DNA of 64,000 nt, from contig NC_135250.1 of NCBI RefSeq assembly GCF_964204865.1, forward strand, positions 8,804,001-8,868,000, read 5' to 3'. The translations under genes were made by a program, and so were the position numbers. The notes below the pieces were generated by a model that searched no databases, was not told the DNA's origin, and saw only the letters and a list, made by a program, of their open reading frames with translations. How positions within the stretch are numbered: position 1 is the stretch's first letter; each line of letters opens with the position of its first letter. Positions 48,811 through 60,831 of this stretch are shown piece by piece. Source of the DNA: Styela clava. Taxonomy: Eukaryota > Chordata > Ascidiacea > Stolidobranchia > Styelidae.

Positions 48811-49040
48811 GGTACTCCCGAAGTATGTGAACCAAGATGGCGGACACCAGAACGTAGTATGTGTACCAGGTTAGGCCATAATTTTATTCCAATTTTCCTT
48901 ATTTTAATACTAATACGAGTTCGGTGACTAGCCAAGTGACTCCAGTGGTATTTGTACCTGAAGTTATGGCCCAACCCTAACCTGGCACACATACTACGTT
49001 CCGGTGTCCGCCATATTGGTTCACATACTTCGGGAGCACC
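48811..49040. mobile_element. MITE family M1, copy f (long form)
   Basis: The 230-bp copy has ends GGTACTCCCGAAGTATGTG and its inverse, and inner arms with CGTAGTATGTGTACCAGG. The flanks ATTATTAG and ATTTTTAG agree at 7 of 8. It is closest to copy e. Confidence 0.9.
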
Positions 49041-49350
49041 ATTTTTAGTAGTTCAAGCTCTCGTCTGGGTCATTACCTTTCTGGTGTAGTGAATCCTAAG
49101 ATGGTCCGTATGAACTGAGATAGTGTGTCTTTAGGCCATTTGTTTGTGTTGATTATGAAAATATGTTTATTTTATGTCCGGTGACAGAGCATATTCCGGC
49201 TTAATGTAAAGTCAGAATAAAAAGAAAATATTTTTCCAACTTCTGTGGCCAAAGCATCAATTATCTTGTCCGCAACTTCCACCTTTGAAGAAGACCACAT
49301 ATTACTGTTTTTAAAAATATTGGAACACAACATTTACATCCTCACAATCT

Positions 49351-50674
49351 ATGGCTAAAAATAGCCTAGTTTGGAATTCCAATAGAAAGAAAGATATACT
49401 TTTAGAAGGTACGTAAAGTGCAAGTAGTAACGGGCATTAAATTCAAACCAGGTTCTAATAGTTTAATATAAAAGCAATATAAACGAACATGTGAAACAAC
49501 TTTTTCTCGAATTTGATTGAAGGAAGAAGTTTGTGGCCCTTTTTCATAGCCTGCTGGCGATTATTACGGGATATTTAGGTTGTCATGGCAACATAGCCGT
49601 GCAGCAAGCATAACAGGAAATCCCGCTCCCGCAGCCATTTTCCAAATTTTTTGGTTCAAGCAATATTTTAACCATATTTTAAATACCGAAAATATATCTA
49701 ACTTTTCTGATTTAATTCACTTTCATATTCCAGAAAGAGGGAGATCTTTGGCATCACAGGGAAAATTTTATGAAGCTATCACGGTACTGGAAGAGCTTGA
49801 TACTGTGGAAGACAGTGATATTGGAATCGAACTTCTTATGATAGATTGTTACTTACAACTTGGAAGAGAAAATAAGGCAGATAGAATAATTAATCACGTT
49901 AGGGAGATAATATTTTCCAAGCCTATGTGCGATGTAAACGATGTTATTGAGTTAGCGGATCACTTTATAGAGGATTCTTGTACTGTACGTGCATTGATAT
50001 TGTTTAGGATTGCTAGTGATATGTATATACATTCTTCTGCTTCTCCCGCTGAAGCAATGGATGGTATTTTTCGTTGTATGCAAAAAATGCAAAATCCAGT
50101 TAGAGAAATGTTGAATTTCGATAAGGAACCGAAGGGCACCCAAGATTTAGCCGGCCTCTTCAAGAGTCTTCAACATTTACTGAATACTGGCGATATATCT
50201 CGTGCATCACATCCAAAAAAGTGGCAGAGGAAAAGTGCCCGAAGCAGAATAATTGCAATTGATTTTGGTGTGGAATACATGATGGAAATGCTGGATAGTC
50301 TTCGTACATTGAAAGAAGTCGATTTAGATGAAAAGGCTTTGAAAATGGCATGGTGTTCCAATTATATAGGATATAATTATGCCCAAGTAGATGAATATCG
50401 GAAAACTTTGAAAATTTTGAACAATGGTATTGATAATCTGGAAAAACATTTTGGCAAGCAGGCTTCCATTTACAACGTCTATGGTACACTGCTTACCAAC
50501 GCCGGAGCAGCATTGCATAATTTACAAAAGTATGGTGAAGCTGAAAAAATTAAAGTTAGAGCCCTCACTGCAAAGGAAGATGCAACTGATTACAAAGATA
50601 GAAATGAGAGAAAAAGAGCAATTGAGGAAATACGCGATTCCCTGAAGATAACACGCCAACATATGACTATGTAA
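49351..50674 (+). CDS. TPR-repeat protein, paralogue 1 (no UIM)
   Basis: There are two exons: 49351-49408 (ATG, 19 codons, ending D-I-L-L-E before a GTACGT donor, phase 1) and 49734-50674, totalling 332 aa. The in-frame ATG at 49580 lies in the intron and is not used in this model. TPR-like helices fill residues 20-80 (F-Y-E-A-I-T-V-L-E-E-L; D-C-Y-L-Q-L-G-R-E-N) and 260-320 (L-L-T-N-A-G-A-A-L-H-N-L-Q-K-Y-G-E-A-E). A mid-protein block has D-F-G-V-E-Y. TPRs are protein-binding scaffolds, probably cytosolic here. It shares its exon 2 structure with the paralogues at 53106-54156 and 58173-60831, but its first exon replaces their UIM and linker exons. The family is not named; the first exon rests on splice phase and homology only. 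Confidence 0.75.
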
Positions 50675-52466
50675 CAATATTTGTTCAGTAAAGTAGTTTT
50701 ATTTAATGGTAAACTCAAAATATTAGAGTATAGCCCTTCTCGGGCGGTTCATTTACTTTGACGAGGATTTTTGTAAAACCCATACTTAGTATTCGTATAA
50801 GAATTCCTCATTTAATACGACTGAATCTGTGAAATTGTGTAAACTTCTTGTCAAGCCATCTTTGTTTCGTAAAGTGATTGTAACCTTGATTTTTTTTTAT
50901 ATCTTGGTAAGACACTGACAGACGATAGTCATCCCAGTAGATCAGCAGTGTTCCTGATTTATTGAGTGCGTCTCGAAACTCAACAGAATTGTAGTAAACT
51001 TAACTAATATATGATTAAATATTTTATATATTGTATTTATTATAAATGTTTCATTGCTTCATATTGTAAATGATGTGTAGCAATGTGTGAATCAATAAAT
51101 GCATTATACCTTTATATCTCGTTTACTTTCGGTTACGTGGTGTGTCCCTGTTGTTTTGTAACAATAATGGTAGGAAACATACTTGTTGCAATTTCGTGAG
51201 CTGCAGTTTATTTATTTGCTAAAACGAGTTCAGCGAACATGAGTGATATTTTCAGTATTTCAAAAGAAAATTAGTCAGAAGTGGGGCAAAAACGTTTACC
51301 TTTTGTCTTTCTTTATGCCTACATTTTCACAAATTTTGAAAGGAGAGAAGTACACGACAACGATCACAAAATTGAGTTTAATTTGAAGACAGCATTTTTT
51401 TCGTTTAAGTGCACCGTGATATTTCCCCTGATACTTTGGCGCCGCACGAATAAACAGTTAGATAACAGCCGCAGCAAATGATACAGCCGAATCATGACAA
51501 TGGACAATGACTGAAATAAAAATACTTTGAGCACTCAAAGAACGATCAGGATTCGAAAAGATCTATTATGAATTCCTAATATATGTATATATCATATATA
51601 CAAGTACAAAACAAAAAATACAATATATTTCTATGACATCGCAAGTGGTGAAGTTCATTGTGGTTTTGAACTGAACACTTCTACAATTTATTTGCTCAAT
51701 GGTTTCTTCCTATGCGCAATATCTATAATTGAATTTGACTTATTAGGTAAAGCATAGTCCTAGGATTTAAATTACTGTACTGTACTAGACTTTTTATAGT
51801 TTTGAAAAACAATCGAAAATGCCATAAATAATATGGAAAAAGTTATGACTTTTCGTCTCTATAAATAGAGCAATTTTACACATCAACAACAATCGGATCT
51901 GATGACGCTGGACAAAAAGAGCACATTTAAAAGAATTTCCAGGGAACGTCTACGCTTGGCTAGCTTTTCAATGAACATACAATGAACAACGACCCTTTTC
52001 AGGCTTTGTTTGTTCGACCTTCGTAGCGTATAAAAAAAAATGAAACTTACAACCGTTATCACAGCGTCATATTGTAAGCATCACGCATCAGTCGTTATCG
52101 CCGAGTTGGGTGTATTCGTCGACAAGTTTTTGTGAGCAAAGAATGTTATAGTAAGAAAAGGGACAACAATTGATGTACGTTTTGTGATATGCAAGGACAT
52201 GTATTGAATATTATAGCAGATTTGGTGACGGAATAAAATCTAAAATTAGAAACATTTTAAAGTTGATAGCTGATAGAGGCTTCGATATTAATGACACATT
52301 ATTTGGAATGTTTTGCCTTTCAATGTCGGGTAGGGTATAAAAATTTAAAAATAAAACGGAGAAAAACTTTCTTTACGTTCGAGAATCGCCAGGTTTTGTT
52401 TTACAATCAAGAGTGGCTTAGTAATAATTTTTTTCACACAATGGCCACAAACATATGTCTGATCGG
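50675..52466. other. Intergenic, 3' end of TPR paralogue 1
   Basis: AATAAA at about 51094 could be the polyadenylation signal of paralogue 1. A TATA-like CTATAAATAG at about 51860 is followed by a 27-codon ATG frame at 51902, which shows no family and is weak evidence for a promoter. Nothing else is seen. Confidence 0.35.
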
Positions 52467-52927
52467 TAGGGCTGGGAATTTCAGGGAAAAAATCATTTAC
52501 CGGGTAAAATTAACCGATTAACCGCAGCGTGACGTTTGACGTAATAATTTATAATTTTACCTTGTTACGTCACAATGATTACAGAGCAATTCCGGGTGAT
52601 CTTATCCCGATATCGCTCAAAATTATTAACGAATGGAAATAGTTTCGTGATATCTTTGCTGCAAGCAATATGCAGCGTGCTTCGGGAATATGGAAGTATT
52701 TTAGTAAAACCCGTTTTTCAGTTTTCAACGTGCAAATTTTACTCTGAGATATCATAAAGAAAAAACAGCATCAACTGCACACTTGTTGGATGGCATTGAA
52801 TATACAATTTTCTAATATAATCATGAACAATATATTTCCACCGAAAACTGATTCTGAATTATCATTGTCAATAAAAATAAATCTTAACCGTTAACCATCT
52901 AAAATCAGTTAACCATTCCCAGCCCTA
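52467..52927. mobile_element. hAT-type MITE, perfect 8-bp TSD
   Basis: The 461-bp element begins TAGGGCTGGGAAT and ends ATTCCCAGCCCTA. The exact 8-bp duplication CTGATCGG flanks it (52459-52466 and 52928-52935). Subterminal AACCGATTAACCG and AACCGTTAACC repeats are typical transposase-binding clutter. It lies 180 bp upstream of TPR paralogue 2. Confidence 0.92.
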
Positions 52928-53105
52928 CTGATCGGATATGATGAGATGGGAAAAATGTAATATTTTTGGAATGGCCTTCACTGCTTCGCTTGGAAGATGT
53001 AATTCTAATTAACCAACTACATCAAACTAATGTGAAATTTTTATATATATATTCTGTTAGATATATTCTAGCCGCGGTTAAATCAATAGTTCGCCTGGAA
53101 AAATA

Positions 53106-54156
53106 ATGGAAGAAAACAAATATGATATTCTACAAAATTTTATTTTGGAAGGTAGATATCATTTTGAATGTTGACTATTTTGAAATAATACTATTATTTA
53201 ATTTTCATGCGATTACTTTTTCAGAAAGAGCACGTACCCTAGCGCTACAAGGAATGTTTTACGAAGCAACCTCTCTCTTGGAAGAGTTTACGAACACGAC
53301 AGAAATTGATTTCGGTGTGGAACTCCTTCGAGCCGAGTGTTACCTTCAGCTTGGAAGAGAAAATAAATCCGAAAAATGCATAGAGCGCATTGAGCAATTA
53401 TTATCAATGCCACCGATGTGCGATGCAACAGATATTATTTCGCTAGGAGATGAATTCATAAAAAATGATTTCCGTGTTAAAGCTTTAATTCTCCTGAAAA
53501 TATCGTGTGATATAGTTCAAATATCATCCTTGCCTCCAGAAAAGATTTTTGAAATAATGTGCCTATGCTTCTCAAAAATTGACGATGTGGTGCGACCAAT
53601 TCTAAGAAAAAAGACGTCAAATAGTAATACGGAAAATCTACTTGATATGATCAAAAACTTAGGTAGGGGGTTGACGGACGGTACAGATTCTATCGCTAAG
53701 CCAAAGCTGCAAACGAAAATGAGCGAGCGCGTGCGAATTATTGCTTTGGACTTTGGCTTGGAATACTTACAGGAAATGCTGAAAACACTTGAAAATTTCA
53801 GTGAAATCGATCCCGAAAGGAAAGCTTTGAATATAGCTGAATGTGCTGTTATGCTGGATTGTGACTTTGATGCGGCCGGCGACAACGTCAAATCCCTGAA
53901 GTTTAACAAGATTGGAATTGAGGTTTTAGAAAAACAGTTTGACACATCTGCACTGCGATACAAATTGTATGCCAACCTGCATCAAAATGCAGGTGTAGCT
54001 CACTATAATCTGAATAACTTTAAAAAAGCAGAACATCATTTCTTGCAGGCCATATCGGCGCATGAAAGCGCATGGGACTACGATGACGAAAACGAACGTC
54101 GAAACATAATTCAAAAGGCACAGTCTGACCTTAAAGACACACGACAGCTTTTATAG
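53106..54156 (+). CDS. TPR-repeat protein, paralogue 2 (no UIM)
   Basis: There are two exons: 53106-53151 (M-E-E-N-K-Y-D-I-L-Q-N-F-I-L-E, then a GTAGAT donor, phase 1) and 53225-54156, totalling 325 aa. The downstream ATG at 53122 would read through the intron. Shared signatures are E-R-A-R-T-L-A at the exon 2 start, E-C-Y-L-Q-L-G-R-E-N, D-F-G-L-E-Y and a C-terminal T-R-Q. One clear TPR is L-H-Q-N-A-G-V-A-H-Y-N-L-N-N-F-K-K-A-E. The first exon matches only the last part of the exon before the TPR exon in the UIM-bearing paralogue (D-F-V-I-E), so the N-terminus was shortened. Likely a cytosolic scaffold; partner unknown. Confidence 0.78.
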
Positions 54157-55463
54157 ACTCGTCATTTCAACCAACAAACTATGTATATACGTTTTACCCT
54201 GTATAATCGGGATCAGCTGAATTGTTTACAAGGCTGTTCATTAAAACGTCGTTGCCTTACTCAGAGTGATCACATACTAGTATACGTGCATTAGCGCTTC
54301 TGACGGTTTCCGACAAGTCTTGGCGAATTGTGCAATGACTGCAATTTCGGTGATATTCACAAAAAGCAACACAAAAGAAATTTCAAAGCCCTCTCTATAA
54401 TCGTACACTCGTTTAATGCATCATAAAATAATTGGCTGACTTTTGATTTGAAATATATACGTAAAACGATAATATTCATATATATTCAAGTTCATTTGAT
54501 GAAATATACCAGAACATCGACTGAAAATTACTATTATTAGCAAAACCGAATGAACAAATATAAATTCATTCGTTCGGAATATGATGGGTGTCAATATTTC
54601 AATTTACGTTGGTGACAAGTTTCAATTAGTCTATAAACATTTAATTCTCAGAGTCACATCTTTTGAATTCCACAAATGTCTATGCTGACTACAAAATTTA
54701 TTAGTGGAATTTGTGAATAAAAATGACGTTAGAAATGTGTCAACTATCATTTTTCAACACTCTGAAAACGACAAATAACAATTCACGACATTATATATAA
54801 TAATATGGTGATTTGAGGTTTTTGGTTCCCAAATGCCACCCGTAGGATGTTAGATTAGCCAGTCAATGAATACCTTTGTTGCTAAGCATTTAACAGAGTA
54901 TTGGGGCGGTGATCTTACGTCAGGCCGAAGTTATTAATATTATTACCTTTACCAATTATGAATTACATCAGAATTACAATAAATCTTTAACCGCGATTTG
55001 ATTAGCCTGTGCAGGTTGACAGAGTACCGTATATTATGACTTACCCTGCTTTAATAAATAATCTGACTTTGTACACTCTTCCTGTCTCGAATATACATAT
55101 TATCACAAGTTGTTATACCATCTATTTACGTTAATTCTTAACAAAATAAACGTGTCTTAGTGATTACGATGGTCTGATTCGAAGTCTATACACCCACAAC
55201 ACCAGCGAGTCTTAAAACTTGGAGAAGTTACAGTTCACGGGAATGCCTAACTTCTGATGAAATGCAATACAGCGCAAGCCACTACGATTTGAACTGGAGA
55301 GCGAACTCTATGATGGTCGAGTAGTAGGCTACTAAATCCGATTGAGTGATAGTGTTACGAGCGCTCATAATATTTCCTGGTTAAAGTTTTATCGAGTGTG
55401 TTACATTTGAAAAAGGTGTTGACCGTGGCCTTTTTCTAGCAACGTTCTTTCCATGAGTACCTG
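54157..55463. other. Intergenic, no gene seen
   Basis: This is the 3' flank of TPR paralogue 2 and AT-rich spacer. No gene or repeat termini are recognised. Confidence 0.45.
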
Positions 55464-57029
55464 TATGGTGGCCCATCGTTGTCACGTGTGAAATTTAAAA
55501 AAAAAATGAAAAAATAAAATGAAAAAGCGAAAATAAAAAAATAGTTGTGAAAAAACATAAAAATAATTGAAAAAAAAGAAATAAAAAAAAATTGAAATTA
55601 AAAAAAAAATTGAAAAATAAAACAAAACACAAAAAATTAAAAAAAAATTAAAATTAAAAAAAAAAATTAAAAAAAAAATTGGATAAAAAGAAAATAAAAA
55701 GGTTGACAACGATGGTCCGCCTCGTGGCCCATCGTTGTCACGCGTTTTTATTTTTGGAAAATTTGATGCTGCTTGGGACCAACGTTGTCAGGCTTAATCC
55801 TACACGCACAAATGTGTTTCCTGGGTTTCTAACTCACTACTGATTTTCTTGAGCAATATCCAATAAATTCAACATGAAAATGTTCTATAAATTTTCCCTG
55901 CTACAAGTTCAACCACAAGCAATATATTTATAATAATGATAAGAGAATATAGAATTGGATACGAAAATTTGTTTTTACGTGTAGAAGGTAATTTAATTGG
56001 AAAATGCTGCTTAACTGCTCAGACACTCGTGCGATGCCGGTACGGTACCGTCTGATCGTACCGGTACCCATGCAATCACTCGTGAAAGAATGGGAGATAC
56101 GGATAGTCTCGTAGAATATAGTCTACTGAAACACTCTTTGCGCCTGCCCCATACCGTACAGCCGTAACGTACCGATCCAGACAAATGATAAATCGCCCGT
56201 GCTCAACCATTTATTTCAATCCATACCTCGACTCACTATATTCTACTAGGATCGAGATATGGATTGAAATAAATGGTTGAGCACGGGCGATTTATCATTT
56301 GTCTGGATCGGTACGTTACGGCTGTACGGTATGGGGCAGGCGCAGAGAGTGTTTCAGTAGTCTATATTCTACGAGACTATCCGTATCTCCCATTCTTTCA
56401 TGAGTGATTGTATGGCTACCGGTACGGTCAGACGCAAAGCGACTATAACCGACTACCGGTATTTGGTAAGACGGTACGGTACCGGCATCGCGAGTGTCCA
56501 GACAACTGGGTAGTTAAGCAGCATTCTCCAATTAGATTACCTTATACACGTAAAAACAAATTTTCGTATTCAATTCTATATTCTCTTATCATTATTATAA
56601 ATATATTACTTCTTGTTGAACTTGTAGCATGGAGAATTTATAGAACATTTTCATATTGAATATTGCTCAAGAAAATCAGTAGTGAGTTTGAAACCCAGGG
56701 AACACATTTGTGCGCGTAGGATTATGCCTGACAACGTTGGTCCGAGGCAGAAGCAAATTTTCTAAAAATGAAAACGCGTGACAACGATGGGCCACGAGGC
56801 GGACCATCGTTGTCACCTTTTTATTTTCTTTTTATTCAATTTTTTTTTTTTAATTTTTTTGTTTTTCAATTTTTTTTTTTTGTTTTTATTTATTTTTTTT
56901 TAATTTTAATTTTTTTTTTCATTTTTTTTTTAATTATTTTTATGTTTTTTTACAACAATTTTTTTATTTTCGGTTTTTTATTTTATTTTTTATTTTCAAT
57001 TTTACGCGTGACAACGATGGGCCACCATA
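55464..57029. mobile_element. Large near-perfect palindrome (foldback element)
   Basis: Two arms of about 770 bp are inverted copies of each other around a 20-bp loop centred near 56241. Identity is high along the arms. The main difference is about 50 bp present only on the right, near 56430-56480. The termini are TATGGTGGCCCATCGTTGTC and its inverse, as in the element at 15311. TACCTGTA lies at both borders (55458-55465 and 57030-57037), as a target duplication would. Each arm contains a second internal pair of the GACAACGATGGNCC motif around an A/T-rich foldback, so the palindrome is nested. The frames at 55482-55709 and 56768-57136 are only these A/T runs. No transposase is encoded. Confidence 0.92.
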
Positions 57030-58172
57030 TACCTGTATATATATCCCTATATGCACTGTTGTTTTTCAATTTAATAATATTAAACAAAGTCAAACCAGGT
57101 AATTTGAAAAACAACAGTGAAATTATATTAAAATAACAAGATTATTCCTATACCTGGTGGATAAAGAGTCTTAGTTTTCAGCTGCTCGCTGTGTACCGTG
57201 TCAGCCAACCGTTGTACCGGTAACGTTTAGGGTGTCTTATTTGCCTACCAATTTCCTTCGTTTGTTTACCTGACATAAATTCCATTTTTGATTTACTGTG
57301 GCTTGGCAATAGGCTCTGTTTAATCAAGTCATATTAGCCCAAATTGAACTTTGCATCAGAGGCATTGACTGCTGTTGAGTTTCTTCAATAATGTAGGCCT
57401 ATGTGCTGGATTGTGAATAGATTTACTGCCTAGCTAGATATTTGCCCGGATCCTGTTATGATGTTTGAAGTTTGCCATTATAATTGAATCAAAACTAAAA
57501 AATGACATCTGAAATTTCAATACGACTCATGACATGAATACTGTCTCAGTGAGGTAAATCGAAGTGTGTTGTCTGCAAGAAATGCTTTCCAAAGAATTGA
57601 TGAAAAAAAGTACTACGTAATCTCGACTCAAACCACCCAATTAGCGTCGATAACCTGATAGAATTTGTATATAAATAAGAAGAATCGACTTCGCTGGTGA
57701 CGACATGTCGTTTAGCGATTTCAGGTTATCAAATCAGCTCAATTTATTTTATCACAGAAACACATCATCCCATGCAAAATATACATTAATGCATCATGTG
57801 TTGATGTATTATATATATTAATTTTACAAAACAAAATGTTTGTGAAACTTTTCTGCTTAATCCCAGAACCATCGTTTTGACAGAAATACTTGTCTAATCA
57901 GATTAAATTTTTATATATACAAGGTATGAATGGTGCAAATGAACACTAATTAATTATTTTACAATGGTGAATAAAAAAGTTCACTTTTTATCTCAGGAAT
58001 ATTTAATTTCTACATTCAGTTTATAATACTGCAAAATCATAAAGTTATTACACACATTACACACAGAGTAACCCGTAATTGGGGGAAAATACAATGTATT
58101 AATAAACTCGAAATTCTATTTCTTCAAAAATTTGCAACACTTTTGATAGTTCACTTGTAGAAGCAATTCATT
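57030..58172. other. Intergenic, 3' flank of the UIM-TPR gene
   Basis: No gene is seen. The sequence is AT-rich and lies downstream of the minus-strand TPR gene. Confidence 0.45.
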
Positions 58173-60831
58173 TCATTTGAGATGCTGTCGAGTAACTTTG
58201 AGCGCTTGCTTCACCAATTCGACGTCTCGTCGTTTGTCATTATTGTCGTCGTGATCCACAGCGTTTTCCTTCGCTTCAATTGCTCTGACGTAAGCTTTCT
58301 CAGCTTCCCTGTATTTTTCTTGATTGTGGAGCACAATTCCTATATTATGCAACAATATGCCGTAAATTTTATGCAGCGATGCTTTTGCGCCGAACAACTT
58401 ATCCATTACGGCAATGCCACTACTTCTGACTTTATCACTCTTAGCGTTTTCTCCCATAGCTGCAAGCTCGAATCCAATATAATTGATGCACCATGCTTGT
58501 TTCAAAGTTTGTCTGTCTGGATCAGCTCCTTCTACAGTTTGTAAATCTTCAAGCATTTGGTTCATGTACTCAACACCGAAATCTAAGGCTAAAATACGTT
58601 TCATATCTGCTCCAACAGTTGGCCTTTGATTGGTTGAACCCGCAATGATGCTTGTCGGATCCGATAAATTTTGAAGCAATCTTTGTAGCTTCGCACCACT
58701 ATTCTCTGGCTCTATCATCTCAGTGATTGCATGATGCATGAGCGCCATTGACCGGAAAATGTTTTCAACTTTATCGTCAGGCTTAAGGCTGGAATCTTTT
58801 ACAGCCACGTCACTTGCAATTTTATACAAGATCAGAGCTTGAACGTGGCACTTATTAGCGGTTAGCACTTGTGCGAGATCTAATATCTCATTTACGTCAG
58901 TGAATGAAGACTTCAAAATCATTTTTCTGATTCCATTTACGGCTTTTGTTGCTTTATTTTCTCTGCCCAGTTGTAAATAGCAGTCTGCAATCAGTAGTTT
59001 CACTCCAAATGTAGTATCTTCCATGTCCAGTAACTCCTCTAGAATCGAGGTTGCTTCATAATACTTGGAATTGGACGCAAGTGCTCTAGCTCTTTCTGTA
59101 AACAAGAAGAACTGTATGAGTGGCAATGTAGATCAAAGTACTGAATGAAAACTCTGTTGGAGTATACTGGCACCCCGTCTTAATATGCATGGACACAACT
59201 GGATGTTGAGGCCATTTTTGTACAAGCTACTTTATCAATTGGTATGTTTGAATAAGCAACAGTAACTTATTTTACCTTCAATAACAAAATCTCTTTTCAG
59301 GAGAAGGATGGCACTGTCTTCCTCTGTTTCAGCAGTACTTGGTGTCTGTATGGTGTAATCATGAACGAAGTTGCTTATACCAGCAGTGCCAGACGAAGTG
59401 GATAATTCTGAAAAATGAATGAAAAGTAGTGTAGTATATAATCAATATTACCACTGGAATAGCATTACACAAAAGAAAGTCTAACAAGCTGTTTGGACGT
59501 GCATTATATCAAGACGGTATACCAACAAACGCCTATATTTCGGTATAACGTTTATCATTGGATATTACATTTTTACACTTTATTCTTTTCTAATAACTCT
59601 CTGAATGATGGATAAACTATGAAACGTTTCCATGGGAATTTAAAATCTCACCATTGCTTTTATCTCCACCAGCAGAACTGAGAAGGTTTCCCATCATAGA
59701 ACTGAGTGAACTCAAGTCGCTTAAGTCCGGTTCTTGAACGAGAAAAATTTGCTTAATAAAAGGGATACACTCATTCGAATATATTTTTGACTGGGAACAA
59801 TAAGTATGAAGCTGCTATATTTTACTAAAGGTTTGTAGAGTTCGACTCTTCTCTGGATGAACAGTTGTAAAACTCTAACAGTGTTGAATACGAAAATTAA
59901 TTCCGAGACCTTCAACTATAGCTACGATAACCAAATTATATATATATAATGATAGCCAGCGCCTGGGACGCCTCTTTCGTTTATACTGGACATAAATAAT
60001 TCTGTGAATAAGGGTTTCATGATCATTAAGGAATTTTAAAATCTCACCATTGCTTTTATCTCTGCCAGTAGAACCCAGAAGATTTCCCAGCATAGAGTTC
60101 AATGAACTCAAGTCAGGTTCTTGAAAGAAAAATTTGCTTAATAATAAAACATATGCAGAAACAAAAAATTTTTTTGTGTTTTACATTTTGGCGTCACTAA
60201 AGACAGTCCACGCAAGCGGTATGCAGTCAAGCATGTGCCTTAAAAGGAATACTATCTTGAATATTGACAAATAGTAGGCCTACTTTTTCACTTCGGCGAG
60301 ATGATACTATTCGGGTCGCTGTGACCTTGTCCGATACTGTGTGACTAGCTATAAAAACATGTTATGCTGTAAGTCAGGGATGTGCAACCGTTGATGCATG
60401 AGAGTCAGATAGAAATAGCTGGCTAAAACCGCGGGCCGCACCTGCTCTTAACATGGGTTTTTTAGTAATTGCAGGAACAAATTTGGTTATTCATCTTATG
60501 GCATGCATTGTTCGGTTGACACAAGCTAGTGTTAGGGCGTTGTTAATATTAAATAGTGTGTAAAATCAATTTGGATCGGTCAATTATATCTATTTATTCG
60601 TAAATAAGCAGCAGTCTCTGAATAGGATATCGAGTCACAGGTATTAACTAGTAAACCATCCAACCAAATACAGATTTACATCGCTGCTCAATATACCCAC
60701 ATCTCTTTAAAATTGATGATAAATAGCCTACCTGCTACTGCTGGAATCATTGAGGTTCCAGGTTGTGCATCATTAAGGCTGCTTCTGAGAGCTGCCTGTA
60801 ACATTGCTTCTTCAATAGCCTCGAGATCCAT
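58173..60831 (-). CDS. UIM plus TPR protein, paralogue 3
   Basis: There are five exons: 60831-60732, 60119-60048, 59732-59652, 59407-59276 and 59095-58173. All donors and acceptors fit and every intron is phase 1, giving 435 aa. Exon 1 encodes a ubiquitin-interacting motif: E-E-A-M-L-Q-A-A-L-R-S-S-L-N-D, with core L11, A14, S18 and D21 matching the consensus. Exons 2 and 3 are tandem copies of each other (P-D-L-S-S-L-N-S-M and P-D-L-S-D-L-S-S-L, both ending D-K-S-N). Exon 5 carries the TPR body: D-C-Y-L-Q-L-G-R-E-N, D-F-G-V-E-Y-M, and a clear TPR, L-H-N-I-G-I-V-L-H-N-Q-E-K-Y-R-E-A-E. The likely role is an adaptor that links ubiquitylated cargo to TPR partners. It converges on TPR paralogue 2. 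Confidence 0.82.
60375..60460. mobile_element. hAT-like terminus in intron 1 of the UIM-TPR gene
   Basis: CAGGGATGTGCAACC followed by GCGGGCCGCACC resembles a hAT left end with its subterminal motif. No closing terminus was found, so this is a fragment at best. Confidence 0.35.

Noticed and set aside
49580-49733. Upstream ATG extension of TPR paralogue 1
   Set aside because: An AG acceptor at 49732-49733 and the homologous start E-R-x-R-x-L in the other two paralogues show that this stretch is intron. The short exon at 49351 fits the phase.
51902-51985. 27-codon gene behind a TATA-like box
   Set aside because: It is too short, shows no homology and the TATA word is common in AT-rich DNA.
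53517-53975. 152-aa minus-strand frame
   Set aside because: It is the antisense of the TPR exon of paralogue 2, without a recognisable domain.
55482-55709. Phe-rich membrane-like protein
   Set aside because: It is a translation of the A/T-run arm of the palindrome; the same applies to 56768-57136 and 15414-15719.
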